From Verrucomicrobiales bacterium (GTDB lineage Bacteria > Verrucomicrobiota > Verrucomicrobiia > Verrucomicrobiales > DEV007): a stretch of DNA of 23,238 nt. The translations under genes were made by a program, and so were the position numbers. The DNA lies in the NCBI GenBank assembly GCA_023253615.1, contig JALRFZ010000461.1:1-23238 (forward strand). The letters are read 5' to 3'. Every line of letters starts with the position of its first letter. The stretch's first letter is position 1. Positions 14,631-22,227 of this stretch are shown here, one piece after another. The notes below the pieces were generated by a model. The model was not told the DNA's origin, searched no databases, and was given only the letters and a program-made list of their open reading frames with translations.

Positions 14631-16700
14631 TTACTGGATGTAAAGGAATTCCGGGCTGTTCATGAGAGCCCAGGCGAGATCGCTGATGCCTTCGTCGCCG
14701 AAGTCTTCGATCATGCCGACACCGAGGTCGAGCTCTTCCTTGCTGGGGAAGCGGTTGAGAAGGGTGAAGAAGACGCCGCGGACCTTGTCATCCGGTCCGT
14801 CGAGCTCCTCGAGGTCGGAGACGACCTTGGAGGAGATGCCGGTGAGCTGCTGTGTCACGGTACCGTTCATGAGGGCGAGCACCTGGGGCACGGAGCCGTC
14901 ATAGTTGTGGTCGTCGGTGATGCGGCGGTCGGACTGGCCGAAGGTATCGAGCATCGAGGCACCGGGGGCCGGCTGCGGCAGCTCGGAGGCGCGAAGTTCG
15001 TTATCGGTCACGAGGACGGGATTGTAGTCGTCCCCCTCCGAGACCATGGCCATGGCGGAACCACCGCCACGGAGATTCTGCCACATCTCGTAGTGACGCC
15101 AGACATCGTCGTTGGTGGCGGTGTTGAAGTCGATGTTGAGGATCTTTTTGTAGAAGGATCCGTCGCCGCCCTTTTTCTGATCGATCTCGCTGCCGTGGGC
15201 CAGCACCATCATGGAATCCCACGCCTGCTCGGCGCGCATGCGGCGCAGGACCGGTCCGGGGAAGTAGTAGGCCTTGGTGAGGTCGGGCTCCTCCGCCGAG
15301 GCGACCGACTGATAGGCGCGGGTGTTGTAGAGGATCCGCATGAACTCGCGGAGGTCGTAGTTGACCCGGCGCATCTCGCGCATCAGATGGGCGAGCACTT
15401 CGGGCTGGGAGGAGCGCTTGATCTGTTCGTCGCTGAAGTCGTTCACCGGCTCGACGATGGCCTGGCCGAAGGCGCGGCCCCACATGCGGTTGGCGATGAC
15501 GAGGGCGAAACGCGGGTTCTCGGGGGCGGTCAGCCACTGGGTGATCGCTTCCCGGCGGGTCTTGCCACCGACCTTGGCGGCATCACCGATGAGGGTGCGG
15601 GGATTGGCGACTTCGTTGGGTTTGCCGCCATCGCCGATGAAATCATGCGGGAAGACCGTCTGCAGGGCCTCGTTGTCGGCGAGGTTCCATCCGAGGGCGC
15701 TCACGAAGAAGCGGAACTGGTTGCTGTTCTGGTCGCGGGGGACGATGCCTTTGTTGGTCTCGGCCCACTTCTCGAAGTTGTTCTTCCAACCCGCGGGTGC
15801 GTTGGGCATCTCGATGACGCCGCCGGCCATCATCGAATCGGCGGGGCGGTAGCCGAGGGAGCGCTGGGTGTTGCCGAAGAAGGCGGCCATTTCGTAAAAG
15901 TCGCCCTGGGTCCATTCGTCGAAGGGATGGTCGTGGCACTGGGCGCAGGAAATGTCGATGCCGATCATGACCTGGCCGAAATTGGCGAAGGCGTCGAACT
16001 CCATGCCCGTGTCACGGAGGAGGAAGCCGGCGGCGGGATTGTGGCCCACGTTGCCTTTGGCGGTGAGCATCTCGGTGACGATCTCATGGTAGGGCCTGTT
16101 CGCCTCGAGTTGCTCGCGCCACCACTCGATGTAGGGATCCATCCGCACGCCGTTCTGGAAGTCGCTCGCGTGGAGGCGGTACATGTCGGCGAAGTAGTTG
16201 AAGAGGTGCGAGGCGAAGCCCGGCGAGAGGAGCAGCTCGTCGATGAGGGCCTCGCGCTTGTCGGGGCGGGAACTCTCGGCGAAGGCGAGGAATTCCTCGC
16301 GGGTCGGGATGCGGCCGGCGATGTCGAGGTAGACGCGGCGCACGAAAAGATCGTCGGGCAGCGGTGCGTTGAACGAGTTGAAACCGTTTTTCTTCAGGTT
16401 CGTGGCGAGGAGCGTGTCGATCTGGCGGGCGGACGCCTTCGTGTAGCTGTCATCGCCGATTTTGGCGAGACGCTCGGCCGCCTCCTGGTCGGCTTTGATG
16501 AACTTGTCCTTGGGGACGAGGATCTCGTTGCCGGTCTGCAGCTTGAACTTGTAGTTGTCGCCCTCGATCCCGAGGAAAATGGCTTGGAGAGGCTTGCCGT
16601 CGACACTGGTCCAAGTGCGGGCCTGGACCGGAGAGATGAAGAGGCCGGAAGTCAGCGCGGCGAGCGCGCCCGCGGCCACAAGGAAGGTTCGGGTTTTCAT
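14631..16700 (-). CDS. Secreted DUF1549/DUF1553 (PSCyt2/PSD1) protein with N-terminal SHD1-like domain
   Basis: A 689-residue exported protein of unknown function, typical of the Planctomycetes-Verrucomicrobia group. The signal peptide is residues 1-27, cut after 'PVQA'. Residues 28-72 ('TWTSVDGKPLQAIFLGIEGD', then a 'VPKDKF' strand) look like an SHD1-type small beta domain found in this group. DUF1549 follows at about 90-280, with the motif 'CAQCHDHPFDEW' (Cys252, Cys255, His256). A c-type haem-binding pattern there is suggestive but unproven. DUF1553 follows, with 'NPRFALVIANRMWGRAFG' and the C-terminal 'LNRFPSKEELDLG'. Many relatives carry an N-terminal cytochrome domain; this one has the SHD1-like domain instead. 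ATG 16700 is chosen because it opens the signal peptide. Confidence 0.9.
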   Translation of the reverse strand: MKTRTFLVAAGALAALTSGLFISPVQARTWTSVDGKPLQAIFLGIEGDNYKFKLQTGNEILVPKDKFIKADQEAAERLAKIGDDSYTKASARQIDTLLATNLKKNGFNSFNAPLPDDLFVRRVYLDIAGRIPTREEFLAFAESSRPDKREALIDELLLSPGFASHLFNYFADMYRLHASDFQNGVRMDPYIEWWREQLEANRPYHEIVTEMLTAKGNVGHNPAAGFLLRDTGMEFDAFANFGQVMIGIDISCAQCHDHPFDEWTQGDFYEMAAFFGNTQRSLGYRPADSMMAGGVIEMPNAPAGWKNNFEKWAETNKGIVPRDQNSNQFRFFVSALGWNLADNEALQTVFPHDFIGDGGKPNEVANPRTLIGDAAKVGGKTRREAITQWLTAPENPRFALVIANRMWGRAFGQAIVEPVNDFSDEQIKRSSQPEVLAHLMREMRRVNYDLREFMRILYNTRAYQSVASAEEPDLTKAYYFPGPVLRRMRAEQAWDSMMVLAHGSEIDQKKGGDGSFYKKILNIDFNTATNDDVWRHYEMWQNLRGGGSAMAMVSEGDDYNPVLVTDNELRASELPQPAPGASMLDTFGQSDRRITDDHNYDGSVPQVLALMNGTVTQQLTGISSKVVSDLEELDGPDDKVRGVFFTLLNRFPSKEELDLGVGMIEDFGDEGISDLAWALMNSPEFLYIQ

Positions 16701-16841
16701 GAAAGAATTCAGGAGAGGTCTTCTCGATTGAATATCGGGAATCGTCGCAAACGTCACGACAATTTTCAGAAAATTCGCGGAAAATTCACCGATCCGAAGC
16801 GTTTTCCGCCCGGGGGACCGTCCGGCGGAGGCGGGCGTGCC

Positions 16842-18173
16842 TCACTTTGCGAACCGGTAGAGCGCCGTGCCGCTGCGGACGATCAGGTTGCCGTCGAGGG
16901 CGAGGGGCGAGGCCATGATCGTGCCTTCGAGCGTGTTTTTCGAGACCACTTCAAAGGTCCGGCCGGGTTTGATGACCGTCACGACGCCCTCATGGCTGGC
17001 GAAATAGATGTGTCCGTCGGCGAAGAGGGGGGAGGCGGAATAATTTCCGTCGACCCGCTCCGTCCAGTGCAGGGTGCCGGTGCCGGCATCGAAGCAGCTC
17101 GCCACGCCGCCGTCGGCGATGACGTAGAGCTCATCCCCGATCAGCAGCGGGGAAGGCCGTGCGGGGATGCGTTTGGCCTCGCGCCAGGCGATCTTGTCGG
17201 ATCCGGTGATGTCTCCCTTCCCGTCGATCCTCACCGCGAGCAACTCGGGTTTGCCGTAGCCGGTGCTGAGGTAGAGGAGCCCCGTTTTCGGACTGTAGAC
17301 AGGACGCGGCACGACGGAAAAGCCGTCCCCGTGGTCGAGCCGCCAGAGCTCCGATCCGGTCGCGGGATCGTAGCTGACGAGCCACTGGGCGCCCATGCAG
17401 ATGAGCTGTTCCTTGCCGTCGCGGCCCGTCACGATCACCGGCGTGTTGTAGGATTTCTTCTGATCGCCGGTCGGGGTGCGCATCGCGGGACGTTCGGTGG
17501 TCCAGACCGTCTTGCCGTCGGCGGTATCGAGGGCGGTCACAAACTGGCGGTCGACCCCGTCGCAGATGAGGATGAGCCGTCCCTCGTGCAGCACGGGGGA
17601 GCTCCCCGGGCCGACGCCGTGCTCGAGGTCGATCTTCACCTGCCAGACGATCTCCCCTTTGGCGGTATCGATCGCGAAGGTGCCGAAGGTGCCGAAATGG
17701 GCGTAAAGGATCCCGCTTTCCAGCACCGGGGTGGGGGAGGCGAAGCTGTTGAGCGTGTGGATCGTCTGAGGATTTTCGATGTCCGCGAGAGGCACGGTCT
17801 TGAGGATCTTGCCGGATTCATAGTCCACCGCCACGGCGGCCAGCTCGATCCGTGTCGCGACCTGCCGGGAGGCGAAGACTTTCTCCTCTTCGCCGGCTTC
17901 TTTGAGGATGCGGGTTTTTTCCTCTTCGCCCGGAAAAACCTCCTCCGCTGTCGTCATCCAGAGAGTCTTGCCATCGAAAACCGGGGATGACCATCCGCGT
18001 CCGGGAAGCTCCGTCTTCCATTTGAGGGCATCGCTCTCGCCGAAGGTCACCGGCACGTTTTCGGCAGTGGCGATCCCGTCTCCGTTGGGTCCGCGGAACT
18101 GGGGCCAGGGCGTGGAGGCGGCAACGCCCGTCGACAAGGCGAGCAGGGTGAGGAACAGGGGGGATGTTTTCAT
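16842..18173 (-). CDS. Secreted PQQ-like beta-propeller repeat protein
   Basis: A 443-residue exported protein built of PQQ/quinoprotein-type beta-propeller blades, like BamB. It has a signal peptide (residues 1-19, cut near 'GVAAS') followed by 'PWPQFRGPNGDGIA', the hallmark N-terminus of this class in Planctomycetes and Verrucomicrobia. Repeats are marked by 'A-x-D-x-x-x-G-x-x-x-W' units, for example 'TAKGEIVWQVK', 'TADGKTVWTTE', 'PATGSELWRLD' and 'AGTGTLHWTE'. There is no sign that it binds PQQ; many relatives are non-enzymatic scaffolds. ATG 18173 starts the signal peptide. The gene lies 10 bp after ribokinase on the same strand. Its role in that cluster is unclear. Confidence 0.9.
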   Translation of the reverse strand: MKTSPLFLTLLALSTGVAASTPWPQFRGPNGDGIATAENVPVTFGESDALKWKTELPGRGWSSPVFDGKTLWMTTAEEVFPGEEEKTRILKEAGEEEKVFASRQVATRIELAAVAVDYESGKILKTVPLADIENPQTIHTLNSFASPTPVLESGILYAHFGTFGTFAIDTAKGEIVWQVKIDLEHGVGPGSSPVLHEGRLILICDGVDRQFVTALDTADGKTVWTTERPAMRTPTGDQKKSYNTPVIVTGRDGKEQLICMGAQWLVSYDPATGSELWRLDHGDGFSVVPRPVYSPKTGLLYLSTGYGKPELLAVRIDGKGDITGSDKIAWREAKRIPARPSPLLIGDELYVIADGGVASCFDAGTGTLHWTERVDGNYSASPLFADGHIYFASHEGVVTVIKPGRTFEVVSKNTLEGTIMASPLALDGNLIVRSGTALYRFAK

Positions 18174-18183
18174 GGATGGGAAG

Positions 18184-19137
18184 TCAGGGGGTGAGAAACT
18201 GGAGATGGCGGTCGACCTGGGCACGGTCGGGGATGGGGTCCTGGGCACCCGATCCGAGGGTGGTCAGGGCTCCGGCACAGTTCGCGGCGAGGAGAGCGTC
18301 CCCGAGTTGATGGCTTTCCGAGATCCGGGCGGCGAGACAGCCGGCAAAGGCATCGCCAGCGCCGACGGTATCGACCGGCAGCACGGAGAGGACCGGCACG
18401 GAATGAAAATCGCCGTCGCGTGAAAAGGCGAACGTTTCCTCCCCGCCCCGCGTCACGACGAGGGTCGAGGCCCTCAATTCAAAAAGCCGGTTCCCGACCT
18501 CCTGCTGCAGGTGGGGGAGCGGGGGAAAACCCAGCAACGCCTCGGCCTCGGTCTCGTTCACGATGAGGAGATCGGTGCGGATCTCCTCCCACGGAAACGC
18601 CGGATCGTATGGCGAGGGATTCACGATCAAAAAGGCACCGGCTTCGTTCGCGAGGCGGCCCGCCTCGATGACCGCCCCGGCAGGCACTTCGAATTGGGCG
18701 AGCAGCACGTCGCAGGCTTCGATCGCTGCGGCGGCGCGGGTCACGTCGGTGTGGCGGACCTCGGCGTTGGCGCCCGGAGCGACGACGATCATGTTTTCAC
18801 CGCGGCGGTCGACGGTGATGAAGGCCGCGCCGGTCTCGCCCGGTGTCGTGCGGACATGGTCGGTGGCGATCCCTTCCTCCTCGAGCGCGCGCCGGTAGGC
18901 TCCGCCGCCCTCGTCCGTGCCCACCGCGCCGATCAGCGTGACCTCCGCCCCCTGACGGGCCGCGGCGATGGCCTGGTTCGCGCCTTTGCCGCCGCGATGG
19001 CGATGGAGACGCTCCGCCACGATCGTCTCGCCGGGGCGGGGCAGGGTCTCGACCCGGGTGAAATAATCGAGGTTGAGGGAACCCACGACCACGATCCTGC
19101 CACGTGACTTGGACTTGGATCGGGTGGCTTTTTTCAT
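18184..19137 (-). CDS. rbsK: Ribokinase (PfkB family)
   Basis: Phosphorylates D-ribose, or a similar sugar, at the 5-position with ATP in the cytoplasm. The 317 residues match the family. Motifs: 'VVVGSLNLDY' (about 16-25), 'RGGKGANQA' (48-56) for sugar binding, 'NPSP' at 173-176, 'NETEAEALLG' (194-203), and the PfkB signature 'DTVGAGDAFAG' with the catalytic base Asp262. The lysine-rich start 'MKKATRSKSKSRGR' is unusual but has no alternative start nearby. PfkB kinases share these motifs, so a different sugar or nucleoside is possible. It sits between the thioesterase (38 bp) and the PQQ-propeller gene (10 bp). No ribose transporter or regulator is nearby. Confidence 0.88.
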   Translation of the reverse strand: MKKATRSKSKSRGRIVVVGSLNLDYFTRVETLPRPGETIVAERLHRHRGGKGANQAIAAARQGAEVTLIGAVGTDEGGGAYRRALEEEGIATDHVRTTPGETGAAFITVDRRGENMIVVAPGANAEVRHTDVTRAAAAIEACDVLLAQFEVPAGAVIEAGRLANEAGAFLIVNPSPYDPAFPWEEIRTDLLIVNETEAEALLGFPPLPHLQQEVGNRLFELRASTLVVTRGGEETFAFSRDGDFHSVPVLSVLPVDTVGAGDAFAGCLAARISESHQLGDALLAANCAGALTTLGSGAQDPIPDRAQVDRHLQFLTP

Positions 19138-19175
19138 GGGAAGGGAAGGAGAGAGCGTGAAAAGCTAGCAAATCC

Positions 19176-19517
19176 TCAGTGCTTGGGAAGGGATTGTTTG
19201 CGTCCCTCGTCATCGACGCGGACCAGGGTCACTTCCGTGGAAAAAATCTCGGTGCCGTCCTTCGAGACACTCACCGAGTAAGAGACGGATGTCTCTCCCG
19301 TCCTGGATCGCAGGGCCTGGAAGGAGAGGACCGCTCCCTCCCGGACGCTCTTTTTGAAGGTCACCTCCTTCATCCCCACGGTCACGAGCTGACAGCCGGG
19401 GTAGTCGCGGCTCGCCGCCATCCACGCGATCTCGTCAACCCAAGCGAGGAGGTAACCTCCGAAAAGGAATCCATACTGGTTCATGTGTCCGGGCAGGACG
19501 AGGCGGTGGTTTTCCAT
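19176..19517 (-). CDS. Hotdog-fold acyl-CoA thioesterase (YciA/BFIT-like)
   Basis: A compact 113-residue single-hotdog thioesterase that hydrolyses acyl-CoA to free acid and CoA. The diagnostic segment is 'NQYGFLFGGYLLAWVDEIA' (13-31), with Asp28 as the probable catalytic residue of the acyl-CoA thioesterase family. A 'VTFKKSVREGAVL' strand and a final 'TEVTLVRVDDEGRK' follow. ATG 19517 gives a normal length; an open frame upstream to 19757 has no hotdog character. It is the first gene of the thioesterase-ribokinase-PQQ cluster on the minus strand, with a divergent partner 127 bp away. Its physiological acyl group is unknown. Confidence 0.82.
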   Translation of the reverse strand: MENHRLVLPGHMNQYGFLFGGYLLAWVDEIAWMAASRDYPGCQLVTVGMKEVTFKKSVREGAVLSFQALRSRTGETSVSYSVSVSKDGTEIFSTEVTLVRVDDEGRKQSLPKH

Positions 19518-19644
19518 GGTCCCACCATGACAGCGGGCGCTACGGCCTGCCAAGGGAAATGCTTTGGTTTCCCAAAAGGATTTTTGCATGTATGGTTGGC
19601 ACTGTCCGTCTTTTGGGCGGGCCATGTTCCAGCCCGATACCCCC

Positions 19645-20397
19645 ATGATCTCCCGTCTCTCCCTTTTTGCCCTCGTCCTCGCCTGTTCCGTCCCCGCCTT
19701 TTCCCAGGAGGACGCGAAGGAAGTGCCGCCCGTGGATGACGCCCCCTTCGCCGGCAAGACGATCGATCAGATGACGGCGAACGAGGTGCTGAAACTCGTC
19801 CGCGCCAGCTACACGATGTTCAACCGCGATTTCACGGGGAATCTGGTGACGGGGATCACGAAGCGGGTGCCGTTCCTCCTCAGTCTGAAGACGGATTCCA
19901 TCCGTTTCATCTTCGACAATCCCGCCCAGGTCATCTACCTCGACACGCGCAACCAGCACTTTTCCCTCTTCGAGGGCGTCGGCGGAGCGGAGATGCAGCC
20001 CGTGCCTCCGGCCAAGTTCGGCGAAAAAGTCCGCGGCACCGACATCACCTACGATGATCTCTCGATGCGTTTCCTCTACTGGCCGGATGCCCGCATCGTG
20101 AGGCAGGAGAAGCTCAAGGGCCGCGATTGCATCCTGCTCTCGATCCGCAATCCCGATGGGGCCGGGGCCTATTCCAGCGTCGACGTCTGGATCGACAAGA
20201 TGAGCGGTGGCATGCTGAAAATGATCGGCAACGACCACGGCGGTCGTCCCATCCGCCGGTTCGAGGTGCTCAGCGGCAAAAAATTCGGCGATATCTGGAT
20301 GGTCGACGAGATGCGGATCGAGTCCGTCACCGGACTTACCGGAGGCAACGTCTCCTCCAGCACCCGCATGCAGATCAAGGCGGCCGTGGGCGAGTGA
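19645..20397 (+). CDS. Secreted LolA/TP0789-like protein (outer membrane lipoprotein-sorting family)
   Basis: A 250-residue exported protein. 'RLSLFALVLACSVPAFSQED' is a signal sequence; it could be cut after 'AFS' (type I) or at 'VLAC' (lipobox-like), and I cannot decide. The body is a LolA-type beta sheet of the TP0789 group, with 'FNRDFTGNLVTGITKRVPF', 'VIYLDTRNQHFSL', the characteristic 'GTDITYDDLSMRFL' (about 132-145), 'GRDCILLSIRNPD' and 'VDVWIDKMSGGMLKM'. Family members are linked to lipid or lipoprotein handling at the outer membrane. It is a single gene; ATG 19645 is preferred over 19624 because it leads directly into the signal peptide. The downstream gene is on the other strand. 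Confidence 0.8.
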   Translation: MISRLSLFALVLACSVPAFSQEDAKEVPPVDDAPFAGKTIDQMTANEVLKLVRASYTMFNRDFTGNLVTGITKRVPFLLSLKTDSIRFIFDNPAQVIYLDTRNQHFSLFEGVGGAEMQPVPPAKFGEKVRGTDITYDDLSMRFLYWPDARIVRQEKLKGRDCILLSIRNPDGAGAYSSVDVWIDKMSGGMLKMIGNDHGGRPIRRFEVLSGKKFGDIWMVDEMRIESVTGLTGGNVSSSTRMQIKAAVGE

Positions 20398-20455
20398 TCC
20401 TGGCGGCTTGGGCAGGGGGGGGCGTGGCTCGGCCGGAGCCCGGCCATGAATCGCC

Positions 20456-22144
20456 TCACTTCGGTTTCCACGCCAAGACCTGACCGTCGGTCTCAAGTTG
20501 GCGGCGGAGCTCCTCATAATCCACCGCCTGCACCGGGATCCCGTGGTCGATCGCGAGAGAGGCGGCCGTGGCGGCGCTCTGGCTCGTGATCATGAAGACG
20601 GGCTCCATCCGCAGGCTCGCGAAGGCGCTGTGGCTGGCGCTGAGGGCGAAGGTGACGAGGAGATTCCCGCATTCCTCCTGCCGCGGCACGATGGCGTCGT
20701 AGCCGATCGGGTAGGGACCTGCCCCGCCGCGGCCGCCCGCGACCTTGCCCTCGCGGATGACGACGCCATCCTTCACGATGCGCCGGGTCTCGTGGATGTC
20801 CGTTCCGTAGCTGCCGAGTCCGACGGATTTTGGCGCGACCTCGCGGCCGAAGGTGTGGTGTTCGGTCAGGACGAGCGGTCCGATCATGCGCCGGGCCTCC
20901 CGCACGTAGATCTGGTGCGGCCAGCCGCCTGTGTCGGGGAATTCGTCCTTGGGCAGCCCGAATCGTTTCATGTCGTTTCTTACTTTCGCGGGTACGCGCG
21001 GATCGGTGGCGAGGAAGTGGAGGAGACCGCGGTGGTAGTTCTCATGTGCCTTCGCGATCCGCCCGCGTTCGGTGTAGCCCGCCTCGGGCCAGGCCCAACT
21101 CGCGCCCGGCAGGTTGCCGCCGAAGGTCGCGGTATTGAAATCCCATTTGTCGTTGGGCAGGGGATCGTGCTTGGAAAACCAGCGCAGATCCATGTCGTCG
21201 CCGTTGGCGAGGCAGGCCTCGATGAAGCGCACGACCAGTTCGTAGCGCTTCGGATCGTAGTCGGCGGGCGGCTCGATCGGGAGCGAGTTGGCCGGATCGG
21301 TGGTCAGGCAAAGGCGGTAGCAGTAGGCCTGCACCCCGGGCGCGGGATCGCCGGGGGTGCCCGGATCGCCCGCATCGACGAGCGGGAGTAGCCCGCTCGC
21401 GGGATCGCCCTTCACCACGTAGGGATCGAGCGGGAAATCGCGGTCCCAGACTCCCTGACCGCCTTTGACGCGTCCGTTCTCGCCGGGCATGAGGTGTCCG
21501 GTGCGAGGCTGGTATTTCTCGGCGTAGTGGATGCCGTTGTAAGTCTCACCGTATTTGGCGTTGCCTTCGCGTTCGAGGGTGTGGGTAACCCCAGCCATCG
21601 CCATGAGGTCGCCTTCGTAGGTGGTGTCGAGAAAGACTTGCGCCCTGACCGAATCCCCGTTGTCGAGGCGGAGTTCCGTGATGCGGGCTTCTTTTTTCCT
21701 AGCCGAGGTGAGGCGAGCCTCGAAGCGGACCTGTACGCCCGCTTTCTCGATCATCTCGTTGAAGAGGCGTTCGGCTTTGTGCGGTTCGATCGCATAGGCA
21801 CCACCCGTGGCGGGGCCTCCGCCTTTGTTTTCGAAGGGTTTGTCCCAGGCCAGAACGTTTCCTGTGGTCGCGGCGAGCTTGGTGAAGTATTCGCGGGCGA
21901 GACCGCCGACGCTGCGGGGATCGCCGATGTCGACGGCGCTGAGACCACCCGAGGTCATGCCGCCGAGATGGCGTCCGGGTTCGAGGAGGATCACGGTTTT
22001 GCCAAGGCGGGCGACCTGCACCGCGGCGATGACTCCGCCACTGGTGCCGCCGTAGATGCAGATATCGGCTTCGAACGTGGCGGCTCGGGCGGAGAGACTG
22101 CCGAGGGAACAGAAAAGCAGAGAGAGGAGTATGCGGGTTCGCAT
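20456..22144 (-). CDS. Secreted FAD-dependent oxidoreductase
   Basis: A 562-residue exported flavoprotein of the FAD-dependent oxidoreductase family common in Verrucomicrobia and Planctomycetes. The signal peptide is residues 1-21 ('RILLSLLFCSLGSLSARA'). It is followed by the dinucleotide-binding motif 'IYGGTSGGVIAAVQVARLG' (30-48), an acidic strand end 'LLEPGRHLGGMTSGGLS' and 'FLDTTYEGDLMAMAG' further on. The C-terminus 'MITSQSAATAASLAI' is the typical FAD-binding end. The substrate is unknown; polysaccharide or sugar oxidation is a guess. ATG 22144 is chosen because it starts the signal peptide; an in-frame ATG at 22231 would overlap the reverse transcriptase stop. A repeated word lies just upstream (22144-22169). 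Confidence 0.88.
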   Translation of the reverse strand: MRTRILLSLLFCSLGSLSARAATFEADICIYGGTSGGVIAAVQVARLGKTVILLEPGRHLGGMTSGGLSAVDIGDPRSVGGLAREYFTKLAATTGNVLAWDKPFENKGGGPATGGAYAIEPHKAERLFNEMIEKAGVQVRFEARLTSARKKEARITELRLDNGDSVRAQVFLDTTYEGDLMAMAGVTHTLEREGNAKYGETYNGIHYAEKYQPRTGHLMPGENGRVKGGQGVWDRDFPLDPYVVKGDPASGLLPLVDAGDPGTPGDPAPGVQAYCYRLCLTTDPANSLPIEPPADYDPKRYELVVRFIEACLANGDDMDLRWFSKHDPLPNDKWDFNTATFGGNLPGASWAWPEAGYTERGRIAKAHENYHRGLLHFLATDPRVPAKVRNDMKRFGLPKDEFPDTGGWPHQIYVREARRMIGPLVLTEHHTFGREVAPKSVGLGSYGTDIHETRRIVKDGVVIREGKVAGGRGGAGPYPIGYDAIVPRQEECGNLLVTFALSASHSAFASLRMEPVFMITSQSAATAASLAIDHGIPVQAVDYEELRRQLETDGQVLAWKPK

Positions 22145-22169
22145 GGTATCGTGATACTGCTGGTATCGT
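22144..22169 (-). promoter_or_regulatory. Repeated 9-bp word upstream of the FAD oxidoreductase
   Basis: The plus-strand word tggtatcgt occurs twice, at 22144-22152 and 22161-22169, a 17 bp period, and gatac at 22153-22157 adds an inverted half-site that makes gtatcgtgatac palindromic. The block touches the start codon, so it could be a repressor site or a leader hairpin. No promoter boxes were identified. Confidence 0.35.
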
Positions 22170-22227
22170 AGAGACTCGGGCGATCGGAGCAAGATGGAAA
22201 CACCTGTTCTGTTACCGCAAAGGTGGA

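Noticed and set aside
14604..17990. A very long plus-strand open frame (over 1,100 codons) opposite the DUF1549/DUF1553, DUF1501 and PQQ genes
   Set aside because: It runs antisense to genes with clear family motifs and signal peptides. Its translation is rich in G, E, V and D with no domain, as expected from GC-rich codons read on the opposite strand.
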